The notes under the pieces are model-generated. The model did no database searches and was not told the origin of the DNA. It saw only the letters and a program-made list of their open reading frames with translations. From assembly GCF_007747215.1 (NCBI RefSeq), contig NZ_CP036273.1:2712322-2776321 (forward strand): DNA of 64,000 nucleotides, read 5' to 3'. Below are positions 7,242-18,540 of this stretch, one piece after another. Position numbers and translations under genes: made by a program. How positions within the stretch are numbered: position 1 is the first letter of the stretch; every line of letters starts with the position of its first letter. The DNA is from Urbifossiella limnaea. Lineage in GTDB: Bacteria > Planctomycetota > Planctomycetia > Gemmatales > Gemmataceae.

Positions 7242-8820
7242 CGGCACGTCGCCAACGCACACGGAACGTCGTCCCGCGAAGGGGCGCGGAGTCGATTTCG
7301 AGCGAAGCTCCGTGGTGTTCGAGCACCACCGCCACGAACGACAGCCCGAGCCCCATGCCCGCGCTGTAGCCCTCGTACAGGGCATTGTCGCGCTTCGTGC
7401 TGAAGTGCGTCGTCAGGCACTTCATCCGCACGTCGTCGGTCATGCCGATGCCGTTGTCGCGCACCTCCAGCACGGCCTCGTCGCCGTCGCGGAACGCCCG
7501 CAAACTCACCTCGCCCTTCCACGCCGCGGCGTCGAGCAGCCGCTGCTTTCGGCCGGCCGCGTCGCCGCCGCGGGCCGCCTCGCGGAGGTGGTTCCGCATC
7601 TCGAACGTGGCGTCGCGGGCGTTGAACACCAGGTTCTCGACCGCCTGCTGCAGGTGAGACAAGTCGCCCGTCACCGGCAGCGGCACGCCCGCGGGTGAGG
7701 CGGTGAGCCGCAGCTTCCACTTGTCCCAGGCCATCGCCGCCCACGTGCGCTCGGAGTCGCGCACCAGGTCGTTCAGGTCGAGCTGCGTGAGTTCGGTCTT
7801 GTTCGGGTCGCGGCGGACGGTGCGGAGGATTTGTTGCAACCGCTCGGTGACGGTGCCGAGCGTCGCCTTCACCTCCTGCAACATGCCGTGCTGCTCGCGG
7901 GGGAGGGCGTCGGCCTCCATGCACCGGGCCAGCAGGTCGTTCGGCCGCACCAGCAGGTTCTTGATGTTGTGGGCGTAGCTGCCGGCCATGATGCCGATGC
8001 TCGCGTACAACTGCGACTTCATCTCCAGCGCCGCCCGCTCGGCCTCGGCCGCGCGGCCCTCGACCTTCGCCTTGTCGAGCTCGGCCGCGAGCACCTGCCG
8101 CTCCAACTCCTCGGCCGCCTGCTTCGCTTGTACCAACTCCAGCTCGCGGTGCTCGGCGGCGAGGCGGTCCTCGTAGTCGCGGACCTCGCGGTCGCGCTCG
8201 CGGCGCAGGAACCGCACCACGAAGTACGACACCACCGCGAACCCGGCGACGAGCACGGCGACCGCCGCGAACTGCCCGACGCGCCGCTCGCGCTGCTCCT
8301 GCTCGAAGCGGTTCAGGCTGTGTGCCCGGTACTCGCAGCGGATGCGGCCGCCGCCGGCGTCGAACTCCAGCACGCGCACGCGCCCCTTGGCGTCGGCCCC
8401 CGGCCGCGGGATCGGCGAGCGCCACGCCGGGTGTGCGTCTCGGCCCGGCGGCGGGTCGCGGCCCGGCAACTCGACCGCGATCGCGTACACGTCGGGGAAC
8501 AGCGGCAGCTTGCCGGCGTACTGCCGCGTCGGCTCGGCGAGTGCCGTCAGGTGGGCGTCGATCTCGTCGGCCTTCAGCCGGAGCCGCTCCGGGTCCGTCG
8601 TCTCGGCGTACTCGCGGACGAGTTCCGGCAGCGGCTTGCGGAACACGCGCGACTCGTTCAGCCACTCGCGCACGTCGGCCTCGTCCGTCTCGCGGGTCCA
8701 CTCGCCGCGCGCGGCCAGTTGCCACCCGACCCAGCCGACGGGGATGAACCACAGGACGACCAGCGGCGCGAGCCGCCAGACGTAGCGGCGGACCGACGGC
8801 GGCGGGATGACGCTGCTCAT
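7237..8820 (-). CDS. Membrane-bound sensor histidine kinase
   Basis: The 527-residue protein has a membrane helix near residues 16-36. An extracytoplasmic domain of about 145 residues follows, then a second helix (183-205) and a long charged coiled coil (206-270). The phosphoacceptor region is SYAHNIKNLL with H284. The ATPase domain has the N-box ENLVFNARD (395-403), DNGIGM (455-460) and GMGLGLS (488-494). It should autophosphorylate in response to a periplasmic or membrane signal. No response regulator gene is adjacent. It starts 14 nt after the stop of an anchored extracytoplasmic protein, which could be its ligand-sensing partner. The ATG at 8820 follows GAGG at a long spacing. Confidence 0.9.
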   Translation of the reverse strand: MSSVIPPPSVRRYVWRLAPLVVLWFIPVGWVGWQLAARGEWTRETDEADVREWLNESRVFRKPLPELVREYAETTDPERLRLKADEIDAHLTALAEPTRQYAGKLPLFPDVYAIAVELPGRDPPPGRDAHPAWRSPIPRPGADAKGRVRVLEFDAGGGRIRCEYRAHSLNRFEQEQRERRVGQFAAVAVLVAGFAVVSYFVVRFLRRERDREVRDYEDRLAAEHRELELVQAKQAAEELERQVLAAELDKAKVEGRAAEAERAALEMKSQLYASIGIMAGSYAHNIKNLLVRPNDLLARCMEADALPREQHGMLQEVKATLGTVTERLQQILRTVRRDPNKTELTQLDLNDLVRDSERTWAAMAWDKWKLRLTASPAGVPLPVTGDLSHLQQAVENLVFNARDATFEMRNHLREAARGGDAAGRKQRLLDAAAWKGEVSLRAFRDGDEAVLEVRDNGIGMTDDVRMKCLTTHFSTKRDNALYEGYSAGMGLGLSFVAVVLEHHGASLEIDSAPLRGTTFRVRWRRAE

Positions 8821-8834
8821 GCTCGCGGGGTTCC

Positions 8835-10361
8835 TCACCGGACGGGCACGCTGCCGACGCGCGTCCACGTGCGCCCGTCGTCCTCGCGGCGGTACACGTC
8901 GATGGTCGCGTCGGGGCGGACGGCGCCGGGCGTGGTGTCGCCGTAGCGGAGCGTCGGCCGCACCACCACGACGTGCTCGCCGCCCAGGCTGCGGCGGTTC
9001 CCCTTGTCGTCGAAGAACTTGTCGGCCCGGCTGCGGAGGTTCGCCGCCACCTCGTCGGCGCTGCCAAGCAGGCGGGCCGGCTGACCCGCGAACGCCGCGG
9101 CGATCAGCGCCCGCGCCAGCGTGTGGTCGAGGAACACTTCCTCGGTCGAGGTCTTCGGTTGGAGCCGGTAGCCCGCGGGCGGGGACGTGTCGCCGGGGGC
9201 GTCCCAGCCGACGGGGTTGGAGTGCGTGAACAGCACCAGCGGGATCGGGATCGAGCGGGCCGGCCACGCCCATTCCGTGTCGCGGTAGAAGGTGTTCACC
9301 GACATGCCGTCGCCGGTCACAGCGACGAGTCGCTTTCCGGCCTGCGGCACCCGCTCGGCCAGCGCCAGCAGCACCCGCCGGGCCGGGGCACTGCTCCCGG
9401 TCGGCAGCACGAGGATCGACCGCTCTGTCGTATCAGCCGGCAGTTCCGACAGAATCGCCTTCACGGCCGCGGATTCGCCGGGGTTCGGGCGCGAGAAGGT
9501 GCCGACGCTGAAAGGGATGGTGAACGCCGCGTCCTTGACGATCCGCGGCGGCGCGGCCGCGCCGCCGAGAACGTCGAAGAGGTACTCGCGGAACTGGTTA
9601 TACAGGTCGCCGGAGTACGGGTCGTCGGCCCACTCCAGCGGGAACACCGTGGGCCGCTTCGGGGCCGCGGGGAGGGCGAGTGTCGGGTCTTGCCGCACGA
9701 AGTCGCTGACGGCGCGGACCATCTGGCCGTTCGTAAAGCAGAACCGGAACGTGCGGCCGGGGTAGACGTCGGCCAGGTTCCGCTGCTCGCTCGCCCGCGC
9801 GAACCCGTCGGCGGCGTCGGGAAGGACGGAATCGACGGTCGCGGTGGTGATGAGAAACAGCGGCCGCGGGCCGTTCCAACTCACCTGCCGGTCGAGGGCG
9901 GAGGCGAGTTCCTGCGCCCGGTCACTGGTCGAGCCGCCGACGACGGCCAGCGGCGCCGGCCGGCGGCGCGACAGGGCTTCGACCCACGCCCCGATCGGCG
10001 CTTCGGAACTGATCTTGTACCAGCGCACGCGCAGTTGGCCGTCGTGGCCCGCGCGCGTGATCACGAGTTCGGGCACGGCCGTCGTCTGCTCGGGGAACGC
10101 GGCCGAGTCGTCCACGGTGACGCCGGAGGGGGCGCCGTTCAGCGGCATCTCGCAGCGCTTCAGCCCGATGACGAACAGCGACCACGCGTCGCCGGCGGTG
10201 GACGGGTAGAGCCACACGACTTCCTGATCGCCGCCGGGCACCGGCAGCGGCCGCGCCGCCGCCTCGGGGTCGCGCAGCCAGACGTACCAGCCCCCGGCCG
10301 CGAACGCGACCGCGCCAACGAGAACAACAAGAAACGTGAGTGCTCCGCGCCACCGGCCCAT
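8835..10361 (-). CDS. Membrane-anchored extracytoplasmic protein, possible ligand-binding partner of the kinase
   Basis: The 508-residue protein has one N-terminal membrane anchor (about residues 8-28) with a good GGAGG site before the ATG. The remainder is a large soluble alpha/beta region with segments such as VVGGSTSDRAQELASAL, FCFTNGQMVRAVSDFV and SILVLPTGSSAPARRVLLAL. This pattern of strand-turn-helix repeats is reminiscent of periplasmic binding-protein folds, but I cannot assign a family. It ends 14 nt before the histidine kinase gene and begins 54 nt after the dehydratase gene. Sensing of a substrate processed by the upstream enzymes is therefore a reasonable inference, not shown by sequence. 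Confidence 0.6.
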   Translation of the reverse strand: MGRWRGALTFLVVLVGAVAFAAGGWYVWLRDPEAAARPLPVPGGDQEVVWLYPSTAGDAWSLFVIGLKRCEMPLNGAPSGVTVDDSAAFPEQTTAVPELVITRAGHDGQLRVRWYKISSEAPIGAWVEALSRRRPAPLAVVGGSTSDRAQELASALDRQVSWNGPRPLFLITTATVDSVLPDAADGFARASEQRNLADVYPGRTFRFCFTNGQMVRAVSDFVRQDPTLALPAAPKRPTVFPLEWADDPYSGDLYNQFREYLFDVLGGAAAPPRIVKDAAFTIPFSVGTFSRPNPGESAAVKAILSELPADTTERSILVLPTGSSAPARRVLLALAERVPQAGKRLVAVTGDGMSVNTFYRDTEWAWPARSIPIPLVLFTHSNPVGWDAPGDTSPPAGYRLQPKTSTEEVFLDHTLARALIAAAFAGQPARLLGSADEVAANLRSRADKFFDDKGNRRSLGGEHVVVVRPTLRYGDTTPGAVRPDATIDVYRREDDGRTWTRVGSVPVR

Positions 10362-10415
10362 CGGGTTCCTCCGGTGGGCACTGTACCGGAAGCCGCGCGG
10401 CGGAGTCTGCGCCAG

Positions 10416-11537
10416 TCACCCGCGGTCGCCGTAGCGGGCCAGCGCGTCGGGGTTGAGTTCGATGCCGAGCCCCGGCCGGTCCGGCAGCGTCAGCAACCCG
10501 TCGGCGTCGGGGCGGAACGGGTTGAGGATCAGGTCATCCACGTAGGGCGACGGCGTGAGGAACTCGACGTACCGGGCCACGGGCATGGCGCAGGCGTGCT
10601 GGATGTCGGCGGCGAGGCCGACGGCCGTGTTCCACCCGTGCGGCACCCACAGCACGTTGTGGTCGTGCGCCATCCACGCGATCCGCCACGCCTCGGTGAG
10701 CCCGCCGCACTTGGTGCAGTCGGGTTGGACGATGTCCACGGCTTGCTTCTCGAACAGCGGGCGGAAGCTCTGCCGCCTCGTCAGCACCTCACCTGTGGTG
10801 ATGGGCACGGGCGAGTGCCGCCTCAGTTCCGCGAAGCCGGCGATGTCGTCGGGCGGGAGTGCTTCCTCGAACCACGTCACGTCGTAGGCCGCGAGCATGT
10901 GGGCGGTACGCAGCGCCCACTTGTAGCCGTGCGGCCAGAAGGCGTCCGAGCCGCCGGCGTCTACCATCAGCTCCACGTCGGGGCCGACGGTGTCACGGGC
11001 GGTCTTAACCAGGAGTTCGTCCTTCTTGTGGTCGTGCCGGCCGAATGGCGCCCAGCCGAGTTTGAGCGCCTTGAAGCCCCGTCCGACCGCGGCAAGCAGC
11101 TTCTCCCGCAGCGGCCCCGGTTCTGCGAACAGCAGCGAGCCGTAGGGCTTGATCTTCGTGCGGTAGCAGCCGCCGAGCAGACGCGCGACGGGCTGGTTCG
11201 TGTGCTTCCCGAACAAGTCCCACAGCGCGATGTCGATGCCGCTGATGGCGTGCTCGACGCTCCCGCCGCGGCCCTGCCAGAAGGTGTGTTGTCGCAGCTT
11301 CTCGCTGACGCGCGCCGGTTCGTCGGCCCGCTCGCCGATGAGGAACGGCCGCAGCAGCTTCATCGCGGCGGCGACGAGGTCGCGGCTCGTGAACACGCTG
11401 CCGACGCCGACGTGGTCGGTGTCGGTGAGGACTTCCACGACGGTGTGGACGTTATCCTCGGGCGTCAGTTCCGCGGCCCAGCCGCCTTCGACGGTGCCGC
11501 CCTTGAGGCCGGTCAGGCGAATGTCGACGATCTTCAT
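10416..11537 (-). CDS. Mandelate racemase/muconate lactonizing enzyme family protein (enolase superfamily, acid-sugar dehydratase-like)
   Basis: The 373-residue enzyme has the enolase-superfamily capping domain and TIM barrel. Metal ligands are readable at D193 (VDAGGSDAF), E224/E225 (WFEEALPPDD) and E250 (TTGEVL). K159 (KALKLGW) and H300 (WVPHGWN) are candidate acid/base residues, as in the galactonate/glucarate/rhamnonate dehydratase subgroups. It probably abstracts a proton alpha to a carboxylate; the substrate is unknown. Its ATG overlaps the TGA of the creatininase-family gene (ATGA at 11534-11537), indicating translational coupling in a catabolic operon. Confidence 0.85.
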   Translation of the reverse strand: MKIVDIRLTGLKGGTVEGGWAAELTPEDNVHTVVEVLTDTDHVGVGSVFTSRDLVAAAMKLLRPFLIGERADEPARVSEKLRQHTFWQGRGGSVEHAISGIDIALWDLFGKHTNQPVARLLGGCYRTKIKPYGSLLFAEPGPLREKLLAAVGRGFKALKLGWAPFGRHDHKKDELLVKTARDTVGPDVELMVDAGGSDAFWPHGYKWALRTAHMLAAYDVTWFEEALPPDDIAGFAELRRHSPVPITTGEVLTRRQSFRPLFEKQAVDIVQPDCTKCGGLTEAWRIAWMAHDHNVLWVPHGWNTAVGLAADIQHACAMPVARYVEFLTPSPYVDDLILNPFRPDADGLLTLPDRPGLGIELNPDALARYGDRG

Positions 11538-12403
11538 AGCGGGCGTTGTCCCCAAGGAAGTGGCATCGTCGGCGGCGTGCGGTGGCGGTCCTTGCGCCCG
11601 TCCTTCGGCCGGTCCTTCCACCACGTCACGAAGCGCACCAGCTGCTGCACCGCCTCCTCGTAGGCCTGCCGGCCCTTCTCGGGCGTCGCCAGTTCGGCGT
11701 CGCCCAGTACGCCGGTGTCGGAATAGCTGCTGGTCCACGACACGGTCGTGGCCGGGCCGGCGGCGAACAGGTCGACCCAGTTGAACGGGCTGTCGTCGGC
11801 GTTGAACGAGATGGTGCCGCTCTTGATGAGGTCCTTGCGGACGTTGTCGCCGTCGAGGTACAGGTACAGGCTCGTCTCCAGCTCGCAGGCGTGGGAGCAG
11901 CCGCCGGGGAACTTACTCTCGCGCCACTTCGGCAGGAACGTCTTGTCCACGGTGAGGAGATTCCACCACGCGGCGACGCAGCACTCGGCGTCCGTCTCGA
12001 CGTTCGTGCGGCGGGCCGCGAGGTCGAGGTTGGGCATGTTCGAGCCGTGCCCGTTCAGCAGCACGATCTTCTTGAACCCGTGGTAGGCCAGCGACTTCGT
12101 GATGTCGAGCACCTGGTGGATGAGGTGCTCGTAGTCGGTGTTGATGGTGCCGGGGAAGTCCATGACGTGCCCGGTGTAGCCGTAGGCGACCACGGGCAAC
12201 ACCAGCAGCTTGTCGGGGATCTCCTTCCCGGCCCCGGTGGCGATGCCGACCGGGCACACGAGATCGACATCGAGCGGCAGGTGCGGCCCGTGTTGCTCCA
12301 CGGCCCCGCACGGGACGACACACACCTTGCCCATCTCGACCGCGTCGTCGACCTCGGGCCAGGTCAGCTTCTCGTAGCGGTACTCGGTGCGGGCGCGGGA
12401 CAT
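11534..12403 (-). CDS. Creatininase-family amidohydrolase
   Basis: The 289-residue protein carries the metal-binding motifs of the creatininase family. These are GAVEQHGPHLPLDVD (Glu, His and Asp ligands near residues 35-46), NGHGSNMPN (His) and HACELETS (Glu). The family includes creatinine amidohydrolase, formamide hydrolases of riboflavin/F420 biosynthesis and MftE peptidase. All hydrolyse C-N bonds with a dinuclear metal centre. The ATG at 12403 follows GAGGT by five bases. The C-terminal 20 residues are basic and proline-rich and not part of the fold. It sits 12 nt after a deacylase-like gene and overlaps the dehydratase gene by 4 nt, pointing to a shared degradative pathway. Confidence 0.85.
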   Translation of the reverse strand: MSRARTEYRYEKLTWPEVDDAVEMGKVCVVPCGAVEQHGPHLPLDVDLVCPVGIATGAGKEIPDKLLVLPVVAYGYTGHVMDFPGTINTDYEHLIHQVLDITKSLAYHGFKKIVLLNGHGSNMPNLDLAARRTNVETDAECCVAAWWNLLTVDKTFLPKWRESKFPGGCSHACELETSLYLYLDGDNVRKDLIKSGTISFNADDSPFNWVDLFAAGPATTVSWTSSYSDTGVLGDAELATPEKGRQAYEEAVQQLVRFVTWWKDRPKDGRKDRHRTPPTMPLPWGQRPL

Positions 12404-12415
12404 CACGACCTCGGA

Positions 12416-13425
12416 TCAGGGGAGTTGGCGCGGGTCCACGTCGTGGGCGACGCACGCGACGCAGTCGCCCTGTGCCACGACCGACGGCGCCCGGCACGCG
12501 ACCAGCACGCCGGCCGCGTGTGCGGTCACCTCGACGGGTTCGCGGTCGGGCCGTTCCAGGAAGTGAATCGCCCCGACCGGCTGCCCCGCGGCCACGTCTT
12601 CGCCCAGCGGCACGAGGTTTTCGTAGACGCCGCTCTCGGGGGCGAAGCGGTAGTCCTCCCACGCCAGCGCCTGCACCCACCGCGCCGGCTTCGTGCGCGG
12701 CACCACCTCGCCGCGCAGCACGCCCTGCTGCACGAGCACGTTCCGCAACCCCGCCTGCGTCGCGCGATGAACCGCCACCGTGACGTTCTCGCTGCCGCCC
12801 ATCTCGGTCGTGATGACAGTCTTCCCCTGCCGCTCGGCCTCCACCGGCAGCAGCCCCGTGCCCGCCACGTCGGCGTAGAGAAAGCACACGTCCGTGTTCC
12901 ACGCCTCGGTGCCGGCCAGCATCGCGGCACGCTGCTGTCCTGCGGGGACGAGGTGCATGTGCGCGCACGGCACGAAGTCCATGCTGCGGCCGCCGGTGTG
13001 CATGTCGATCACGACATCGGCGAGCGGGAACAGCACCGTGGTGAGGTAGTGCGCCACCACCTCGCTCGGCGTGCCGGTCGGGCTGCCGGGGAAGCAGCGG
13101 TTGAAGTTCTTGCCGTCCAGCGGGGACAGCCGCGTCGCCGCCTTCGCCGCCGGCATCGTCAGCGTCGGGACAAGGATGACGCGGCCGCTGATCTGCTCGG
13201 GAACCAACTCACGGAGGAGCCGCATCACCGCGACCTGGCCGGGGTACTCGTCGCCGTGGTTGCCGGCGAGGACGAGCACCGTCGGCCCGGCGCCGTTCTT
13301 CACGACGGTGACCGGCAGCAGCAGGTTGGCCCAGCCGCCGAGGTTGTACGAGTACGGGACGAACAGGTTCCCCACCTGCTTCCCCGGCTTCTCGAAATCG
13401 ACACTACTCCGAACGGGCGAATCGC

Positions 13426-13429
<4 letters not shown>
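12416..13429 (-). CDS. Succinylglutamate desuccinylase/aspartoacylase (AstE/AspA) family deacylase
   Basis: The 337-residue zinc-dependent N-deacylase is carboxypeptidase-A-like. Zinc ligands are visible as H58 and E61 in GNHGDEYPGQ and H144 in DMHTGG. The family segment NFNRCFPG (residues 108-115, Arg for carboxylate binding) is present. Such enzymes cleave N-acyl amino acids or related amides. The start is GTG at 13429, whose bases overlap the DUF1501 gene stop in GTGA (13426-13429). The C-terminal 100 residues form a beta-rich lid with a biotinyl-like fold, as in AstE relatives. Together with the creatininase and enolase-superfamily enzymes it suggests stepwise hydrolysis of an N-acylated or amide-linked compound. 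Confidence 0.85.
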
Positions 13430-14802
<1,373 letters not shown>

Positions 14803-14811
14803 GCGGCTCCC

Positions 14812-17442
14812 TCAGTCCACGAACGCAAACTCGTTGGTCAGCAGCAGCGCGTGCGTCAGGTCGGCCCAGCGCTCGGGGCCGCGGGCGGCGAACGCCCGCG
14901 CCAGCTCCGCCTCCGCGGCCGACGGCGGCCGGCCGTACACGATGCGGTAGAGGCGATCCACCCTCGCGGCCGGGTCCAGCCTCTGCACGTCGGGCCGCGC
15001 CGCCAGGCGCTCCGCGGCGTCTCGCGCGAATGGGCCGTTCATCAGGAAGAGCGCCTGCGGCGCGACCGTCGTCGCGGTCCGTTCGGTGACGCTCGCCGCG
15101 GGGTTCGGCACGTCGAACGTCGTGAGGAGTGTCGGGAATTCCAGGCGGTCGGTGTAGCCGTACACGGCCCGGCGGTGCGACCCGAACCGCGGCACCGGCG
15201 GGCCGCCGAGCTTGGCGTCGAGCGAACCCGACACCGCGAGCAGCGCGTCGTGCAGCGGCTCGAACTCCAGCCGCCGGCGGTTCTGCCGGGCGAGCCAGCG
15301 GTTCTCGGGATCGGCCGCCGCGTCCCCCACGCTCGACCGGCGGTACGTGTCCGACAGCATGATGAGGCGGTGGAGGCGCTTCATGCTCCACCCGCCGTCC
15401 ACGAACTCGGCGGCTAACCAGTCGAGCAGTTCCGGGTTGCTCGGCGGCTCGCCGCGAAGGCCGAAGTCGCCGGGCGTGGTGACGAGGCCGGCGCCGAAGT
15501 GGTGCATCCACACGCGGTTCACGAACACCCGCGCTGTCAGCGGGTTCGACGGCGACACGATCTCGCGCGCCAGGTCGAGCCGGCCGCTGCCGGGGCCGAA
15601 CGGGCGGCGCTGGGGATTCACGACCTTCGGAACCTGCCGCGGAACCTCAGCGCCCACGCGGCCCGGTTGACCTCGCTCGAAGACGCGCGGCTGGTACGGC
15701 CGCTCGGCGTCGGCCAGCGCCATCGCGCGGGGCGGCCCCTTCAGCAGCCACGTTTCGACATCGCGGAGGATCTTCTGGTACTCGCCCTGCGAGCCGCGGT
15801 CGGGGAACAGCGACAGGAAGCCCCAGTCCAGCGCCAGCGGCGCGTCGGCGGGGGAATCGGGGCCGTGTAGTACGCGGCGCAGCGCCTCCGCGTCCGGGTC
15901 TGCGTTCGGCGTCGGCGTGTCGACCGACGCAAGTAGCTTGCCGTACCGCGCGGCCGCGTCCTTCATCGACTCGGGCGCGGTCGCGAACGCCTGCTTCACG
16001 AGCTTGTTCCCGGACGGGAGCGCGGCCAGCGCCTCGGCGGCCTTGCGCGGGAAGTCGGCGTCCGGCAACTCGGCGAGGGCGTGCCACGGCTGCCACGCGG
16101 CGTCCTTGCGGCGCTTCGTGTCGGCGAGGAACTGCCGCCACCGCGTCGTCATCGCCGGGTTCAGGTCGCCGCGGTCGGCGATCAGCATGAAGTCGTCGGC
16201 CGGGGGGTGATTCCGCGCCGCGTGCGCCGCCAGCAGGTACTCGGCGGCGCGGCTGCGGCCGCCGGTCACGAGTTCAGCGTGGCGGGCGGATACGAACCGG
16301 TCGAGCGCCGCCTGCCGCAGCTTCAACTCGGCGTCGTACAGCGTGTGCTCGCCGGTCTGCGGCGCGGCCCCCAGCAGCGGGGGGACGACGGGCTCGGCGG
16401 TGCTGCGGAACACGCCGTAAAGCGAGTAGTAATCCGCCGACGGCACCGGGTCGAACTTGTGGTCGTGGCAGCGGGCGCACGTCACCGTCAGGCCCATCAG
16501 CCCGCGGGTGACCACGTCGATGCGGTCGTCGATGATGTCGTGCGTGTTGTTGACGAAGTGCCCGCCGACGGTCAGGAACCCGAGCGCCGCGCGATCGGCC
16601 GGCATGGCCAGGTCGGCCGCCAGCTGCGCCGTCACGAACCGGTCGAACGGCAGGTCGCGGTTCAGGGCGTCGATCACCCAGTCGCGGTACGTCCACGCCC
16701 AGGGGTACTCCTTCCCCTCGAAGAACACGTACCCCTTGTTGTCGGCGTACCGGGCCACGTCGAGCCAGTGCCGGCCCCACCGCTCGCCGTACCGCGGCGA
16801 CGCCAGCAAGCGATCAATCAGCTTGGCGTAGGCGTCAGGGGCGGCGTCCTTCTCGAAGGCGTCCACTTCCTCCGGCGTCGGTGGCAGGCCGTGCAGGTCG
16901 AACGTGGCGCGGCGGATTAGCGCGCGGGCGGCTGCGAGCGGCGCCGGTGACAGCCCCTTGTCACGCCACTTCGCGGCGACGAAGGCGTCGATGCCGGCGC
17001 CGGCGGGGCGCGTCACCGGCCGGAACGCCCAGTGCGCCGCGGCCGCCTTCTCGATCGCGTCCGGAGCCTTCAGCACCGCCTGCGCCGGCCAGGGCAGCCC
17101 CATCTCGACCCAGCGCTCGAGCGCGAGCCGCTCGCGGTCCGGCAGTTTCTCCTTCGGCGGCATCCGCACGTCGTGGGCGTAGCGAATCGCCTTCACCAGC
17201 AGGCTGTCGGCGAGCTTCCCGGGCACGGCCGCGGGGCCGCCGTCGCCGCCCTTCAGGACGCCGTCGCGGGTGTCGAGCCGCAGCCCGCCCTTCGCCTTGT
17301 CGGCGGCGTGACACCCCAGGCAGCGCTCGACCAGGACGGGGCGGACGCTCTTCTCGAAGAACTCGTCGCCGGCCGGGTCCGCGAGCGCGGCCGGGGGCGA
17401 AACGAGCAGCACGAGGAGGGCGGCCCAGCGGGCAGGCGGCAT
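14812..17442 (-). CDS. DUF1549/DUF1553 protein with planctomycete cytochrome c domain (PSCyt1-PSCyt2-PSD1)
   Basis: The 876-residue exported protein has a signal peptide (residues 1-21). An N-terminal cytochrome-c-like domain carries C41-L-G-C-H45 and the hallmark KAKGGLRLDTRDGVLKGG. DUF1549 follows (IDAFVAAKWRDKGLSP, ATFDLHGLPPTPEEVDAF). A second CARCH motif near residue 320 lies in CARCHDHKFDPV. The C-terminal DUF1553 includes NPLTARVFVNRVWMHHFG and FDVPNP. This architecture is almost confined to planctomycetes and related phyla; two heme-binding sites suggest periplasmic electron transfer. It is the first gene of a compact minus-strand run, with DUF1501 9 nt downstream. Confidence 0.93.
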   Translation of the reverse strand: MPPARWAALLVLLVSPPAALADPAGDEFFEKSVRPVLVERCLGCHAADKAKGGLRLDTRDGVLKGGDGGPAAVPGKLADSLLVKAIRYAHDVRMPPKEKLPDRERLALERWVEMGLPWPAQAVLKAPDAIEKAAAAHWAFRPVTRPAGAGIDAFVAAKWRDKGLSPAPLAAARALIRRATFDLHGLPPTPEEVDAFEKDAAPDAYAKLIDRLLASPRYGERWGRHWLDVARYADNKGYVFFEGKEYPWAWTYRDWVIDALNRDLPFDRFVTAQLAADLAMPADRAALGFLTVGGHFVNNTHDIIDDRIDVVTRGLMGLTVTCARCHDHKFDPVPSADYYSLYGVFRSTAEPVVPPLLGAAPQTGEHTLYDAELKLRQAALDRFVSARHAELVTGGRSRAAEYLLAAHAARNHPPADDFMLIADRGDLNPAMTTRWRQFLADTKRRKDAAWQPWHALAELPDADFPRKAAEALAALPSGNKLVKQAFATAPESMKDAAARYGKLLASVDTPTPNADPDAEALRRVLHGPDSPADAPLALDWGFLSLFPDRGSQGEYQKILRDVETWLLKGPPRAMALADAERPYQPRVFERGQPGRVGAEVPRQVPKVVNPQRRPFGPGSGRLDLAREIVSPSNPLTARVFVNRVWMHHFGAGLVTTPGDFGLRGEPPSNPELLDWLAAEFVDGGWSMKRLHRLIMLSDTYRRSSVGDAAADPENRWLARQNRRRLEFEPLHDALLAVSGSLDAKLGGPPVPRFGSHRRAVYGYTDRLEFPTLLTTFDVPNPAASVTERTATTVAPQALFLMNGPFARDAAERLAARPDVQRLDPAARVDRLYRIVYGRPPSAAEAELARAFAARGPERWADLTHALLLTNEFAFVD

Positions 17443-17565
17443 GAACGTGGTCCGGGGCGGGAAGTGCCAACACTCTACCGCGCAGGGCCGCCCGGAACCA
17501 GCACCTTTCCCCCGGCCGCGATACCGGGTACGCTGGCGGAATCACGTCTCGCCGCGGAGTGCGTC

Positions 17566-18456
17566 ATGACGCCCACCCTTTTGCTGCTCGTCACGCTCGC
17601 CCAGCCGGAACCGCTGCCGCCGCGGATGCCGCCGGACCGCCTCGACGGCCCGCCGGTGGTGTCAGCGAAGGCGTGGGCCGTGGCCGACGGCCGCACCGGC
17701 GCCATCCTCGCCGCCGCCGACCCGCCCGAGCCGCTGGCCATCGCCAGCACCACGAAAATCATGACCGCCTGGCTCGTCCTGAAACTGGTCGCCGCCGACC
17801 CCAAGGTGCTCGACGAGGTGGTCACGTTCTCGGCCAAGGCCGCGAACACCGGCGGCACGTCCGCCAAGATCAGGAACGGTGAGAAGGTCGCCGTTCGCGA
17901 CCTGCTCTACGGCCTGATGCTGCCCTCGGGCAACGACGCGGCCCGCGCCTTCGCCGAGCACTTCGCCGGCCGCTACCCGGCCGACCCGAAGGCCGACACG
18001 AAGGCCGACCCGGATCCGGCGGCGCCGTTCGTCGCCGCCATGAACAAGGAGGCCGCGGCGCTGAAAATGACGAGCACCCGGTACCTCGACCCGCACGGCC
18101 TCGGGCTGAACCGCTCCACGCCACGCGACCTGGCCGCCCTCGCCGCCGAGGTGCTCCGCAACGAGCTGTTCCGCGCGGTCGTCGGAACGCGCCGCCACAC
18201 CTGCACCGTGACCGCGCAGGACGGAACGACCCGCACCCTGGTCTGGGACAACTCGAACCGCCTGCTCGGCATCGAGGGGTACGACGGGGTGAAGACCGGC
18301 ACCACCGGCGCGGCCGGGGCCTGCCTCGTGGCCAGCGGCCGCCGCGACGGCGACCACCGCATCGTGGTCGTGCTCGGGGCGCCGTCGAACGAGGCCCGGT
18401 ACGTCGACGCCCGCAACCTGTTCCGGTTCGCGTGGCACCTGCCGGGGCCGCCGTAG
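17566..18456 (+). CDS. D-alanyl-D-alanine carboxypeptidase (peptidase S11, DacA/PBP5-like)
   Basis: The 296-residue serine peptidase trims the terminal D-Ala of peptidoglycan stem peptides. All three active-site motifs are present: S61-T-T-K64, S121-G-N123 and K243-T-G245. The N-terminal hydrophobic stretch MTPTLLLLVTLAQ is a short signal sequence. There is no C-terminal amphipathic anchor, and the protein is shorter than E. coli PBP5, consisting of the catalytic domain only. It is transcribed divergently from the DUF1553 gene. With uppP in the same window, it supports a peptidoglycan cycle in this organism. Confidence 0.9.
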   Translation: MTPTLLLLVTLAQPEPLPPRMPPDRLDGPPVVSAKAWAVADGRTGAILAAADPPEPLAIASTTKIMTAWLVLKLVAADPKVLDEVVTFSAKAANTGGTSAKIRNGEKVAVRDLLYGLMLPSGNDAARAFAEHFAGRYPADPKADTKADPDPAAPFVAAMNKEAAALKMTSTRYLDPHGLGLNRSTPRDLAALAAEVLRNELFRAVVGTRRHTCTVTAQDGTTRTLVWDNSNRLLGIEGYDGVKTGTTGAAGACLVASGRRDGDHRIVVVLGAPSNEARYVDARNLFRFAWHLPGPP

Positions 18457-18540
18457 CCGAAAGCTGAGCCCGGCCGTATGTTGCGGGGCATCACTCACGC
18501 ACGGCCGTCCCTCTCCCCGGCCGACCCCAGAGGTTACGTC